Assembly (NCBI GenBank): GCA_018366495.1
Contig: JAGZHZ010000015.1
Coordinates: 3,225-67,224 of the forward strand
DNA length: 64,000 nt
From: Clostridiales bacterium
GTDB lineage: Bacteria; Bacillota; Clostridia; Lachnospirales; Lachnospiraceae
Direction of reading: 5' to 3'
This document shows, in pieces, positions 18,065 to 26,656 of this stretch; positions within the stretch are counted from its first letter, which is position 1, and the number at the start of each line of letters is the position of its first letter. The position numbers and the translations under genes were made by a program. The notes beneath the pieces are model-generated. The model saw only the letters and a list, made by a program, of their open reading frames with translations. It was not told the origin of the DNA and made no database searches.

Positions 18065-18727
18065 ATGACATTCAAAAAAAACTCTCTTTTTCAGACACGA
18101 AAAAACCGTCAGAAAGCACAGACTATAAAACGGGACGAACTGATGGATCATATCTTTGACAGCTGTATTGCAATTCAAACCTATATTCATTCCATGGATT
18201 CTCAGCTCGACTTATATCTCGCAAAGGCCAGACAAGCGCAGAATTGCCAAAATAAAAGGGAACTCTCTTTTGCTTTCTCCAATATCCGAACTGCATTGAC
18301 GCAAAAAAATATTGCACAGATTATGTATGAAAATCTTTCCCAGATTCGCAGTCAGATTAAACTGACTTCTCTCATACAGACCTTTTCATGCGATGTATCT
18401 GCAATGACAAACCTCTGCAAAGATTTAAACGGAAATCTGAATATAAAAAAGGTAATGAAAGATTACAATGAAATCATGCGCCCTCTGGAAACCTCCCGGC
18501 TGCAATTCGACTATTTCAACGAGGAACTTCTAAACTCTATGGATTCTTTCTCACAGGGAAACATGGGGATTTCAGATGAGGAGATTACGGCGATGATTGA
18601 GGGGCACACTCCTTCCGATCCGCTTTTTTCAAAAGAGCTGTATACCGTCTCTTCTCTTTCAGACCCGGCGGAAAAACAACGTCTGAACTCTACGGATTCT
18701 CTCAGAGAACGCCTGAATCAATTTTAG
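18065..18727 (+). CDS. ESCRT-III (Snf7/CHMP)-like protein with MIM1-like tail
   Basis: A helical protein of 220 residues whose layout matches eukaryotic and archaeal ESCRT-III subunits. It has a basic N terminus (FKKNSLFQTRKNRQKAQTIK), long helices through about residue 160 including NIKKVMKDYNEIM (126-138), an acidic helix (ISDEEITAMIEG, 169-180), a flexible linker, and a terminal DSLRERLNQF (211-220). That end resembles the MIM1 motif (roughly LxxRLxxL) with which CHMP/Vps2 tails bind the MIT domain of Vps4. The next gene encodes a Vps4-like ATPase. Overall residue identity is low, so the assignment rests on architecture and context. Confidence 0.6.
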   Translation: MTFKKNSLFQTRKNRQKAQTIKRDELMDHIFDSCIAIQTYIHSMDSQLDLYLAKARQAQNCQNKRELSFAFSNIRTALTQKNIAQIMYENLSQIRSQIKLTSLIQTFSCDVSAMTNLCKDLNGNLNIKKVMKDYNEIMRPLETSRLQFDYFNEELLNSMDSFSQGNMGISDEEITAMIEGHTPSDPLFSKELYTVSSLSDPAEKQRLNSTDSLRERLNQF

Positions 18728-18740
18728 GAGGTAAAAAAAG

Positions 18741-19928
18741 ATGACAGAAAAGATAAACCGCAGTCATGTTTCACAGTATCAGTCTGTATATGACCGGGCT
18801 TACAAAAAGTACCTGCGAAGCCCTGAATCTGATGAAGGAAAAATTTTTCTGAAACAGGCGATTGAAGCACAGATTGCGATGGCAGATTTGTTTCCGGATT
18901 CTCCCGAAAAGCCAAGCCCTGAACGGATTTATCACGCCAGACGTGCCGACGAACTGCTCTCTGTTTTGGAGTCCTCCCGCATGTCCTCTGCTCCATCCTG
19001 CAAAGAGCAAAGACAACAAAAAAAAGCAGAGCCAGATTGTTCTGACACTCAGGAAGCAAAAAAGGCCATTGATTCCATTCGCATCATGGAAAAACCAGAA
19101 ACTACATTTCAGGATATCAAAGGTCTGGAAAGTACAAAGAAAAAACTATCTGAACTGTGTATTCATGAAAATCCACGTCAGGAAATATATAGATATTATG
19201 GTGTCACTCTGCCCCGCAAGTTTTTATTTTACGGACCTCCCGGAACAGGAAAAACAATGTTAGCTCAGGCTTTCGCCAATGCCATGTTCAAAGAAGAGGA
19301 AAACTTTCCTTTTTTTCTTGTCGAAGGCAAAGATTTAATCAACTGTTATATCGGTGAGACAGCAAAAGCAATCAGCACTCTGTTTGATGAAGCCAGAAAA
19401 TACCCACGATCTGTCATCTTTATGGATGATGCTGACTCCTTTCTCCGTTCCAGAAAACTTCTGGAAAAATCAGATGAAATTCGAAACATGACAACTCTTC
19501 TGACAGAGCTGGATGGTTTCTGCAGCAAGACAGACCATGCGATTATCATCTGCGCCACAAATAATCCGGAAGCAATTGATGACGCCGCTCTTGGACGATT
19601 TGATCAGATTATTGAGATTCCTCTGCCAGATGAGGAGGCGCGCCGGTGTATGATTTGTGATTCTTATCTGAAAACTTTACTGCCCAATCTATCTGAATCT
19701 ATGATTGAGAAGCTTGTAGCCGCCACAGGAAATTATAACGGACGCGACATCAAAAATCTGTGTCAGAAGCTGATCAAATCTTTCTGTGATACACTGCCTG
19801 AAAACTGCACTCTCCCATATCCTGGCAAAGTATCAGATCTGCTGCTTCAGAATACCATTCAAGATTCCAGCTCCAGTGTCGATCTCAGCCGTGTGGAAGA
19901 AATGCATCTCTGGGCAAACAGATCATAA
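18741..19928 (+). CDS. Vps4/katanin-class AAA+ ATPase with N-terminal MIT-like domain
   Basis: An ATPase of 395 residues. Residues 1-80 form a three-helix MIT-like region (QYQSVYDRAYKKYL ... FLKQAIEAQIAMADL ... YHARRADELLSVL), then a linker, then one AAA domain. Walker A is GPPGTGKT (165-172), pore loop LINCYIGE (199-206), Walker B SVIFMDDADSF (224-234) with Asp at the usual Glu position, sensor 1 CATNN (271-275), arginine-finger region GRFD (285-288) and NYNGRDIKNL (331-340). Vps4 enzymes remodel ESCRT-III filaments at membranes. The MIT-like domain and the neighbour's MIM1-like tail point to that pairing. It lies 13 bases after the previous gene and AGGAGG precedes the ATG. Confidence 0.8.
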   Translation: MTEKINRSHVSQYQSVYDRAYKKYLRSPESDEGKIFLKQAIEAQIAMADLFPDSPEKPSPERIYHARRADELLSVLESSRMSSAPSCKEQRQQKKAEPDCSDTQEAKKAIDSIRIMEKPETTFQDIKGLESTKKKLSELCIHENPRQEIYRYYGVTLPRKFLFYGPPGTGKTMLAQAFANAMFKEEENFPFFLVEGKDLINCYIGETAKAISTLFDEARKYPRSVIFMDDADSFLRSRKLLEKSDEIRNMTTLLTELDGFCSKTDHAIIICATNNPEAIDDAALGRFDQIIEIPLPDEEARRCMICDSYLKTLLPNLSESMIEKLVAATGNYNGRDIKNLCQKLIKSFCDTLPENCTLPYPGKVSDLLLQNTIQDSSSSVDLSRVEEMHLWANRS

Positions 19929-19931
19929 AAA

Positions 19932-19964
19932 AACAGCGGAGCATTCCAACTCTGCTCCGCTGTA
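19932..19964. terminator. Bidirectional terminator between convergent operons
   Basis: ACAGCGGAGC pairs perfectly with GCTCCGCTGT around an 11-base loop. A runs on the left and right allow termination of the ATPase operon and of carB. Confidence 0.85.
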
Positions 19965-19972
19965 AAAACAAA

Positions 19973-22900
19973 TTATTTAATTTTTTTGTGCAGTTCCTGT
20001 AAGGAAGCTACATCTGATTTTCTATTGTTGCTCTGAATGGTCAGAATACCTTTCACTGCTGCTTTTGCTGCTGCCATAGTTGTGATATATGGCACTCTTG
20101 CCTTGATTGCAGCTTTTCTCACATAACTGTCATCTGTCACTGTTTCTTTTCCAGCTGGTGTATTGATTACAAGCTGAACTTCTTTGTTTGTGATGACGTC
20201 GTACAGATTCGGTCTTCCTTCACACATCTTGTTTACTTTTCTTGCTTCGTATCCGGCATCAACGATTGTCTTGTACGTATTTCCTGTTGCCATTAATTTG
20301 AATCCAGCATTTGTCAGATCTCTGGCAACTTCTGCAACTTCTCCCTTGTCTGCGTTGTTTACACTGATTAAAACAGTTCCTTCCATAGGAAGAGGTGTTT
20401 TTGTCGCTTCCTGTGCTTTGAAGTAAGCTTCACCAAATGTGTCAGCAAGACCTAACACTTCTCCTGTAGAACGCATTTCCGGTCCTAAAACAGGGTCTAC
20501 TTCCGGGAACATATTGAATGGGAAGACTGCCTCTTTTACGCCGTAGTATGGAATTACTTTTTCTTTTAACTCCGGAACAGGAGATGGTTTTCCTGTCAGC
20601 TCTGAAGTGATAATCTCCGTTGCAATCGGAACCATCTGAATACCGCATACTTTTGACACAAGAGGCACAGTTCTGGATGCTCTTGGATTTGCCTCCAGCA
20701 CATATACTTTTCCATTCTCAATCGCATACTGCATATTCATCAGACCGCGAACGTGCATTTCTTCTGCAATCTTTCTTGTATATTCCTTGATTGTCTCCAG
20801 ATTCTCCTTGGAGATATTCAGGGAAGGAATGATACAAGCGGAGTCACCGGAATGAACGCCTGCAAGCTCAATATGTTCCATAACAGCCGGAACGAAAGCG
20901 TGCTGTCCATCACTGATTGCATCTGCTTCTGCTTCTGTCGCATGTTTCAGGAAACGGTCAATCAAAATTGGTCGATCCGGTGTCACACCGACAGCAGCTT
21001 TCATATATCCTTCCATCTCTTCTTTTGTATAAACAACTTCCATACCGCGTCCGCCTAATACATAAGAAGGACGTACCATAACAGGATATCCTATTTTTTC
21101 TGCGATCTCAGTCGCTTCCTCTACATTTACAGCCATTCCTGATTCTGGCATCGGAATTTCCAGCTTGTCCATCATCGCACGGAACTGATCACGGTCTTCT
21201 GCAAGGTCGATCACAGCAGGGGAAGTTCCAAGAATCTTAACTCCGTTTTTCTCCAGATCACTTGCCAGATTCAGCGGTGTCTGACCTCCGAACTGTGCGA
21301 TCACTCCTGCTGGTTTTTCTTTCTTATAAATGCTCAGTACATCTTCCAATGTCAGAGGTTCAAAATACAGCTTGTCAGATGTATCATAATCTGTAGAAAC
21401 TGTTTCCGGGTTGCAGTTTACGATGATTGTCTCGAAGCCCAGTTTCTTTAATGCCAGTGCAGCGTGAACACAGCAATAGTCAAACTCTATTCCCTGTCCG
21501 ATTCTGTTTGGTCCGCCGCCTAAGATCATGATTTTTTCTTTTTTATCGCTTGCTTCCGTCTTATCTTCTGCATTGTATGTTGAGAAGTAATATGCTCTGT
21601 CTTCTGTTCCGCTTACATGAACGCCTTCCCATGCTTCTTCCACACCGATTGCGATTCTTGCATTTCGGATTTCATCTTCCGGAACTTCCAGAATCTGGCT
21701 CAGATATTTGTCAGAGAAACCGTCTTTCTTTGCTTTTGTCAATGCCTCGGCAGACGGAACTTTTCCTTTTTCCTGCATCAGAGCTTCTTCTTCTTCAACT
21801 AACTCTTTCATCTGCTCAATGAAATAGCGTTTTACTTTTGTCAGTTCAAAGATCTCATCGACAGTTGCTCCCTTGCGCAGCGCTTCATACATTACAAAAT
21901 GACGCTCGCTTGACGCATTATGCAGCATATTTAAAAGTTCCTCTTTTGATTTGGAATTGAAATCTTTTGCAAACCCAAGTCCGTATCTTCCAATTTCAAG
22001 GCTGCGGATCGCTTTCTGGAAAGCTTCTTTGTACGTCTTTCCGATACTCATAACCTCGCCGACAGCTCTCATCTGTGTTCCCAGTTTGTCCTGTACACCT
22101 TTAAATTTCTCAAATGCCCAGCGTGCAAATTTAATTACGATGTAATCTCCGCCTGGAACGTATTTATCCAGTGTTCCATATTTTCCGCAAGGAATCTCAT
22201 CCAGTGTCAGTCCTGAAGCAAGCATTGCAGACACAAGCGCAATCGGGAATCCCGTCGCTTTTGATGCCAGCGCTGAAGAACGGGATGTTCTTGGGTTGAT
22301 CTCAATAACAACGATACGGTCTGATACAGGATCATGTGCAAACTGTACGTTTGTTCCTCCGATTACTTCAATGGATTCTACAATACGGTAAGCCTGTTCC
22401 TGAAGTCGTTTCTGTACGTCTTCTGAGATTGTCAGCATCGGTGCAGAACAGAAAGAGTCTCCTGTGTGTACACCCAGAGGATCAATATTTTCAATAAAGC
22501 ATACCGTAATCATATTATTTTTCGCATCTCTGACTACTTCCAGCTCTAATTCTTCCCATCCTAAAATAGATTCCTCTACAAGGACCTGACCGACAAGACT
22601 TGCCTGAAGTCCTCTGGCACAGACTGTTTTCAGCTCTTCTACGTTATAGACGAGTCCGCCTCCTGCACCTCCCATGGTATAGGCAGGACGCAATACGACC
22701 GGATATCCAAGTTTATCAGCAATTTTCAAAGCTTCATCCACAGAGTAAGCAACTTCACTTCTTGCCATCTCAATGCCCAGACGGTTCATGGTATTTTTAA
22801 ACTCAACTCGGTCTTCGCCGCGCTCGATTGCGTCTACCTGAACACCAATGACTTTTACATCATACTTATCCAAAATACCTGCACTTGACAGCTCAGAGCA

Positions 22901-23194
22901 AAGATTTAAGCCTGACTGTCCTCCCAGGTTTGGAAGAATTGCATCTGGTCTTTCTTTCTCAATAATCTGCTCCAAACGCTCTACATTCAAAGGTTCGATG
23001 TATGTAACATCTGCAATTCCCGGATCTGTCATGATCGTCGCCGGATTAGAGTTTACCAGAACGATTTCGTATCCCAGGTTTTTCAGAGCCTTGCATGCCT
23101 GTGTACCGGAATAATCAAACTCACATGCCTGTCCGATAATGATCGGTCCCGAACCAATAATCAGTACTTTATGAATGTCTGTTCTTTTACCCAT
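19973..23194 (-). CDS. carB: Carbamoyl-phosphate synthase large subunit
   Basis: A full-length subunit of 1073 residues that makes carbamoyl phosphate from bicarbonate, ammonia and two ATP for pyrimidine and arginine synthesis. It opens with DIHKVLIIGSGPIIIGQACEFDYSGTQA, has the two homologous ATP-grasp halves (second half from about residue 555, MILGGGPNRIGQGIEFDY), and ends with the MGS-like allosteric domain (about 935-1073). Unusually, no carA (glutaminase subunit) gene adjoins it; flanking genes are unrelated. It has its own promoter and terminator. Confidence 0.97.
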   Translation of the reverse strand: MGKRTDIHKVLIIGSGPIIIGQACEFDYSGTQACKALKNLGYEIVLVNSNPATIMTDPGIADVTYIEPLNVERLEQIIEKERPDAILPNLGGQSGLNLCSELSSAGILDKYDVKVIGVQVDAIERGEDRVEFKNTMNRLGIEMARSEVAYSVDEALKIADKLGYPVVLRPAYTMGGAGGGLVYNVEELKTVCARGLQASLVGQVLVEESILGWEELELEVVRDAKNNMITVCFIENIDPLGVHTGDSFCSAPMLTISEDVQKRLQEQAYRIVESIEVIGGTNVQFAHDPVSDRIVVIEINPRTSRSSALASKATGFPIALVSAMLASGLTLDEIPCGKYGTLDKYVPGGDYIVIKFARWAFEKFKGVQDKLGTQMRAVGEVMSIGKTYKEAFQKAIRSLEIGRYGLGFAKDFNSKSKEELLNMLHNASSERHFVMYEALRKGATVDEIFELTKVKRYFIEQMKELVEEEEALMQEKGKVPSAEALTKAKKDGFSDKYLSQILEVPEDEIRNARIAIGVEEAWEGVHVSGTEDRAYYFSTYNAEDKTEASDKKEKIMILGGGPNRIGQGIEFDYCCVHAALALKKLGFETIIVNCNPETVSTDYDTSDKLYFEPLTLEDVLSIYKKEKPAGVIAQFGGQTPLNLASDLEKNGVKILGTSPAVIDLAEDRDQFRAMMDKLEIPMPESGMAVNVEEATEIAEKIGYPVMVRPSYVLGGRGMEVVYTKEEMEGYMKAAVGVTPDRPILIDRFLKHATEAEADAISDGQHAFVPAVMEHIELAGVHSGDSACIIPSLNISKENLETIKEYTRKIAEEMHVRGLMNMQYAIENGKVYVLEANPRASRTVPLVSKVCGIQMVPIATEIITSELTGKPSPVPELKEKVIPYYGVKEAVFPFNMFPEVDPVLGPEMRSTGEVLGLADTFGEAYFKAQEATKTPLPMEGTVLISVNNADKGEVAEVARDLTNAGFKLMATGNTYKTIVDAGYEARKVNKMCEGRPNLYDVITNKEVQLVINTPAGKETVTDDSYVRKAAIKARVPYITTMAAAKAAVKGILTIQSNNRKSDVASLQELHKKIK

Positions 23195-23237
23195 AGTTTT
23201 CTCCTATCGTCTATATTTTCTCAAATTTCCATTCTTT

Positions 23238-23265
23238 ATTATAACATAATCTTGTTCATTGTAAA
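23238..23265 (-). promoter_or_regulatory. Putative carB promoter
   Basis: On the minus strand TTTACA and TATAAT are separated by 16 bases, about 45 bases before the carB start. I see no PyrR-type leader hairpin in the short untranslated region. Confidence 0.6.
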
Positions 23266-23322
23266 GTAGACATTCTGCGTCTGCCTTACAAAATACAGCG
23301 GCTTTTTTTCTGTTTTATTGTG

Positions 23323-23367
23323 CAAAAAAAGATCTGCAAGACAGATTGTCTTCTGCCCTGCAGATCT
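23323..23367 (-). terminator. Terminator after the zinc phospholipase-like gene
   Basis: On the minus strand a stem of AGATCTGCA with its complement encloses a GACA-containing inner hairpin and is followed by seven T residues. Confidence 0.75.
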
Positions 23368-23373
23368 GTGTTT

Positions 23374-23967
23374 TTATACTGCAACTGCCACAATTGCCTG
23401 AGGTGCTCTCTTCACCTGCAAAAGCTGCACAATCCCTCTGACTACATTTCTGCAAAGCTGAATGATATAGCGGCAATCCTCTGCAACAGAGTGGAACGTC
23501 CGCAAATACTCTCTGTGTTCCTGACGTATAAAATCAATTAAAGATTCTACACTGCAGAAATCCCGAAGAGAACTCTGTTTTTCCATCGCTTCTTCGCTGT
23601 TGAGATATTCACGCAGATATAATTTTAATTCTTTCTCATACATGCAGTGATCTTTCAGATTTCCCGGATAAATCTCATTGTGCGGGAATGTAAAATAATC
23701 TGCAATGTAATGGACAACCTCACCTACTCTTCTCCAGTAACTTCTCTGGTCACGTTCTTCAAACACACAGTTTTCTGTCAGATCGCGGATATATCCCTGT
23801 ACTTTTTCAAATGTTCCATTGAATTGATGCTTCTCCGTCAGAAAAGACGGTTTACAGTCTGGAAGGATCGATCCCAGATAAAATGCTTTTTTATGCTGAT
23901 TCAGCTCCAAGCTGTCGCTGTTCTTCACAATAAACTGTGCCAGTGAAATATGTGATTTCTTTCTCAA
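23374..23967 (-). CDS. Zinc-dependent phospholipase C family protein
   Basis: A protein of 197 residues resembling the Zn_dep_PLPC family of small helical proteins with His/Asp metal ligands. Visible candidates are HISLAQF near the N terminus, YLGSILPDCKPS (Asp near 37) and VGEVVHYIADYFTFPHN, the characteristic helix. No signal peptide is visible, so secretion of a toxin-like phospholipase is not supported; many gut Clostridia carry such cytosolic members of unknown substrate. The start is TTG at 23967 with GGAGG seven bases upstream. Confidence 0.75.
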   Translation of the reverse strand: MRKKSHISLAQFIVKNSDSLELNQHKKAFYLGSILPDCKPSFLTEKHQFNGTFEKVQGYIRDLTENCVFEERDQRSYWRRVGEVVHYIADYFTFPHNEIYPGNLKDHCMYEKELKLYLREYLNSEEAMEKQSSLRDFCSVESLIDFIRQEHREYLRTFHSVAEDCRYIIQLCRNVVRGIVQLLQVKRAPQAIVAVAV

Positions 23968-24166
23968 AACTTGCCTCCTGTGGCTTTTGCCAAATTTCCT
24001 AAAAGAATCTGTCTTTTCAGACAGGTGTGATCAATTATTTACATTGAAGACTACGAACGCCATTTATCAGATGTCTCCATTTTCATTCTATACTCAACTG
24101 TGCAATTTGTAAAGTTACTTTCTTATGAATTTTATTCCAAAAAAGGAAATTTATTATAAAAATTCC

Positions 24167-25219
24167 CTATAGTTCTCCTGCCGTTGCCAGATCTGCGTCC
24201 TCCATTTTCGGATCAGCTTCTTTTATACTGGCATTTTCTAACAGGAAATCTCCCAGTTTTTCTTTCAGAACAGCGGCGTGGATTCCATCGCTTCCATAGA
24301 CTTCCTCCATTTCATCTGCTGTGTTGAATCCATAATAATCCATGTTATATGCAATATATGCGTCACAGTCGTCCTCCGTCACTTCAATTTTCTCTTCCTC
24401 AGCGATCGCCTCCATAACAATACGTTCTCTCACCATATAGTCGATATCAGCTGCAATGTCTTCTTCTGTCAGCCCCATATCTTCCTGCGTCATTCCAAAC
24501 AACTCTTCTTCATACGCATTCTGGCGTTCTTTTTCTGCTTTACATGACTCATATACTTCTTCTGGTATCTCTTTAAATTCTGCTTCGGAAATAATTTTCT
24601 GGAAAATCTCTTCAATGGCAAGACTTTTTATCGTCTCTTCCTTCATTTCCTGCATTTCTTTTCTGAGCTGTTCCTCAAATTCTTTTCTCGTCTCGTATCC
24701 CAGGTTTTCTGCTACAAACTCATCTGTATATTCCGGCACATCGACTTCCTGAATACTATACAGGGTGATATGATAGACAGCCTTCTTTCCGGCAAGAGAT
24801 TCCTCATAGTCTTCCGGAAAAATGACTTCAATGTCTTTCTCTTCTCCAGCCTTCATTCCCACAATTCCTTTTTCAAAATCTTCAAGAAACATACCGTCTC
24901 CCAGCACAACAGAATATCCATATCCGCTTCCGCCTTCAAACTCTTCTCCGTCAACCGTGCCTTCAAAGTCAATCTGAACCGTGTCGCCTATCTTTGCCGG
25001 ACGATCTGTAATCTCTCTCGATTGTGTACTGATCTCAATCTGAAAGGCAATCTCATCTTCTAGTTCCTGATCTGAGATTTCTGCTTTTTCCATCTCCACT
25101 TCGATTCCCTTATATTCGCCAAGCTTTACATAGTCATTTTCCACTGTTTTGCTGCCGCATCCTGTCACAGCGAGAGCTGTTGTCAGAAAAATCATAGCCA
25201 TTTTTATTTTTCTTTTCAT
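24167..25219 (-). CDS. Trigger-factor-like lipoprotein with FKBP peptidyl-prolyl isomerase domain
   Basis: A lipoprotein of 350 residues (lipobox VTGC near residue 21), so it acts outside the membrane. An FKBP-type domain (about 75-165; AKIGDTVQIDFEGTVDGEEFEGG ... GIVGMKAGEEKDIEVIFPEDY) is followed by a helical trigger-factor C-terminal region (about 170-335). The ribosome-binding N domain of trigger factor is absent. It is probably an exported chaperone/foldase analogous in role to PrsA. The ATG follows AGGAGG. It lies 52 bases after vanW on the same strand. Confidence 0.82.
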   Translation of the reverse strand: MKRKIKMAMIFLTTALAVTGCGSKTVENDYVKLGEYKGIEVEMEKAEISDQELEDEIAFQIEISTQSREITDRPAKIGDTVQIDFEGTVDGEEFEGGSGYGYSVVLGDGMFLEDFEKGIVGMKAGEEKDIEVIFPEDYEESLAGKKAVYHITLYSIQEVDVPEYTDEFVAENLGYETRKEFEEQLRKEMQEMKEETIKSLAIEEIFQKIISEAEFKEIPEEVYESCKAEKERQNAYEEELFGMTQEDMGLTEEDIAADIDYMVRERIVMEAIAEEEKIEVTEDDCDAYIAYNMDYYGFNTADEMEEVYGSDGIHAAVLKEKLGDFLLENASIKEADPKMEDADLATAGEL

Positions 25220-25271
25220 TTTTCCTCCTGTTGCTGACTGGCTCTGTAAAAATTTTAATCCTCTGCCTGTC

Positions 25272-26105
25272 TTATCTTATCAGATTGCGAGGTATCAGAT
25301 CTTCATCAAACATGACCATAGAATGATTATCCCAGATCATTTTTTTGTCAATCATCTTTCCTGTCGCCTTTTCTGTCGTAGTTCTGTAAATTTTAGAAAT
25401 TCTGTAGTACTTATCCCCTTCCTTGTGGAAATGGTGATCCTCTTCCACAATTTCATAATGATATGGAATTTCCTTCTCACTGCGAAGCTCTGCCTTCAAT
25501 TCCTCATTCTCGCACCAAATACAAAGCTGAAAATTCTGATCAGTATTATTTTTAAATCGGTAATCAATATAATTATAGCTGACAGATGTCCCAGCGCTCA
25601 GAGGAACTCTCACACCGCCCGGGTCTGGCGCCAGCGCATCGGAATGGGTGTGAAACTCCGTGATTGTCAAAGGGCTGTGCAGAATCAGAAGGTTGATCGT
25701 GTTTGCAAGATTGCATAGACCTCCGCCTTTTCCCGCCTTAATCTTATTTTGTGAGATCACACGTCCATCCATATATCCTTTTTTTGCTGTGATCTTTCCC
25801 ACTGTCTGCCAAAATGAAAATGTTTCTCCCGGATGAACCACCATGCCGTTCATCGTGCTTCCTGCAATGTCAATATTCACTGCTTTGTTCTGCTGCAGCA
25901 CAGGGTCAATTCCCTTTCCTTTTTTAATCAGATGAGAACTGTGACTCTTTACAATGACAGGAAGCTTTTCTTTTTGTATTGTCTTTGCAAATTTATCGTC
26001 ACCCGTCAAATTCCTGATATGCCTCAGAAAAATACCTTTCTCAGAGGAAATCATATAAAAAAAAGGATTCATATCGCAAAAATTTTTTTTCTTATTCAAT
26101 AACAT
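25272..26105 (-). CDS. VanW family protein
   Basis: A protein of 277 residues with the VanW core: NIDIAGSTMNGMVVHPGETFSFWQTVGKITAKKGY (about 97-130), KAGKGGGLCNLANTINLLILHSPL and SVSYNYIDYRFKN. VanW is named from a vancomycin-resistance cluster but its function is unknown, and no other van genes are here. There is no signal peptide or transmembrane segment, unlike larger G5/PG-binding VanW proteins. The start at 26105 has GAGGAGAG upstream. Confidence 0.85.
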   Translation of the reverse strand: MLLNKKKNFCDMNPFFYMISSEKGIFLRHIRNLTGDDKFAKTIQKEKLPVIVKSHSSHLIKKGKGIDPVLQQNKAVNIDIAGSTMNGMVVHPGETFSFWQTVGKITAKKGYMDGRVISQNKIKAGKGGGLCNLANTINLLILHSPLTITEFHTHSDALAPDPGGVRVPLSAGTSVSYNYIDYRFKNNTDQNFQLCIWCENEELKAELRSEKEIPYHYEIVEEDHHFHKEGDKYYRISKIYRTTTEKATGKMIDKKMIWDNHSMVMFDEDLIPRNLIR

Positions 26106-26128
26106 TTTCTCTCTCCTCAGGCAATATT

Positions 26129-26656
26129 TTATACGGTAATATCGCCAAGTCTGTCTCTGTATTTTTTATTTCTTCTGTAAAATTTTAAAATTATATTTTC
26201 TGCATGACGTCTCTTGCCGATCGGTGCATTGTTATCAATACGGATAAATTTTACAAGTATACTGTCAAGTCCGCATCGGTTCGCTCCCAGAATATCGGTA
26301 AATACCTGATCCCCGATAAACATGATTTTTTCTTTTTCAATGCCAAGCATCTCTGCCGCTTTTTCATAGCCTGCCTTCTCCGGCTTTCTCGCATCATGAA
26401 TGTAAAGGGAATCAATATTTTTTAAAAAACTCTCGATTCTCTCTTCTGTATTGTTAGAGAGCAGCAGCGTTTTAAATCCCATCTTCTGTATTCTGAAAAA
26501 CAGATCATCAATCTCTGGTGTCGAGTCATCGCCGTGATGGACAAGCGTATTGTCAATATCAAAAATAAGTCCCCGATATCCCATATTATATAATTTCTGG
26601 TAATTGATCGCAAAAACACTGTCGACATACGCATACGGATAAAATCGTTTAAACAT
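26129..26656 (-). CDS. YqeG family HAD phosphatase
   Basis: A HAD-superfamily protein of about 175 residues. Motif I is LIFDIDNTLVHHGD, motif II LLLSNNTEER, and motif III/IV lies in KIMFIGDQVFTDILGANRCGL. This matches YqeG, a subfamily IIIA phosphatase of unsettled substrate. The chosen ATG at 26656 overlaps the stop of the upstream gene by 8 bases and follows GGGAG, so the two are translationally coupled. Confidence 0.87.
   Translation of the reverse strand: MFKRFYPYAYVDSVFAINYQKLYNMGYRGLIFDIDNTLVHHGDDSTPEIDDLFFRIQKMGFKTLLLSNNTEERIESFLKNIDSLYIHDARKPEKAGYEKAAEMLGIEKEKIMFIGDQVFTDILGANRCGLDSILVKFIRIDNNAPIGKRRHAENIILKFYRRNKKYRDRLGDITV

Noticed and set aside
25272..26105. Vancomycin-resistance cluster because of VanW
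   Set aside because: No vanH/A/X or vanR/S genes are nearby; solitary VanW proteins are common in Clostridia.
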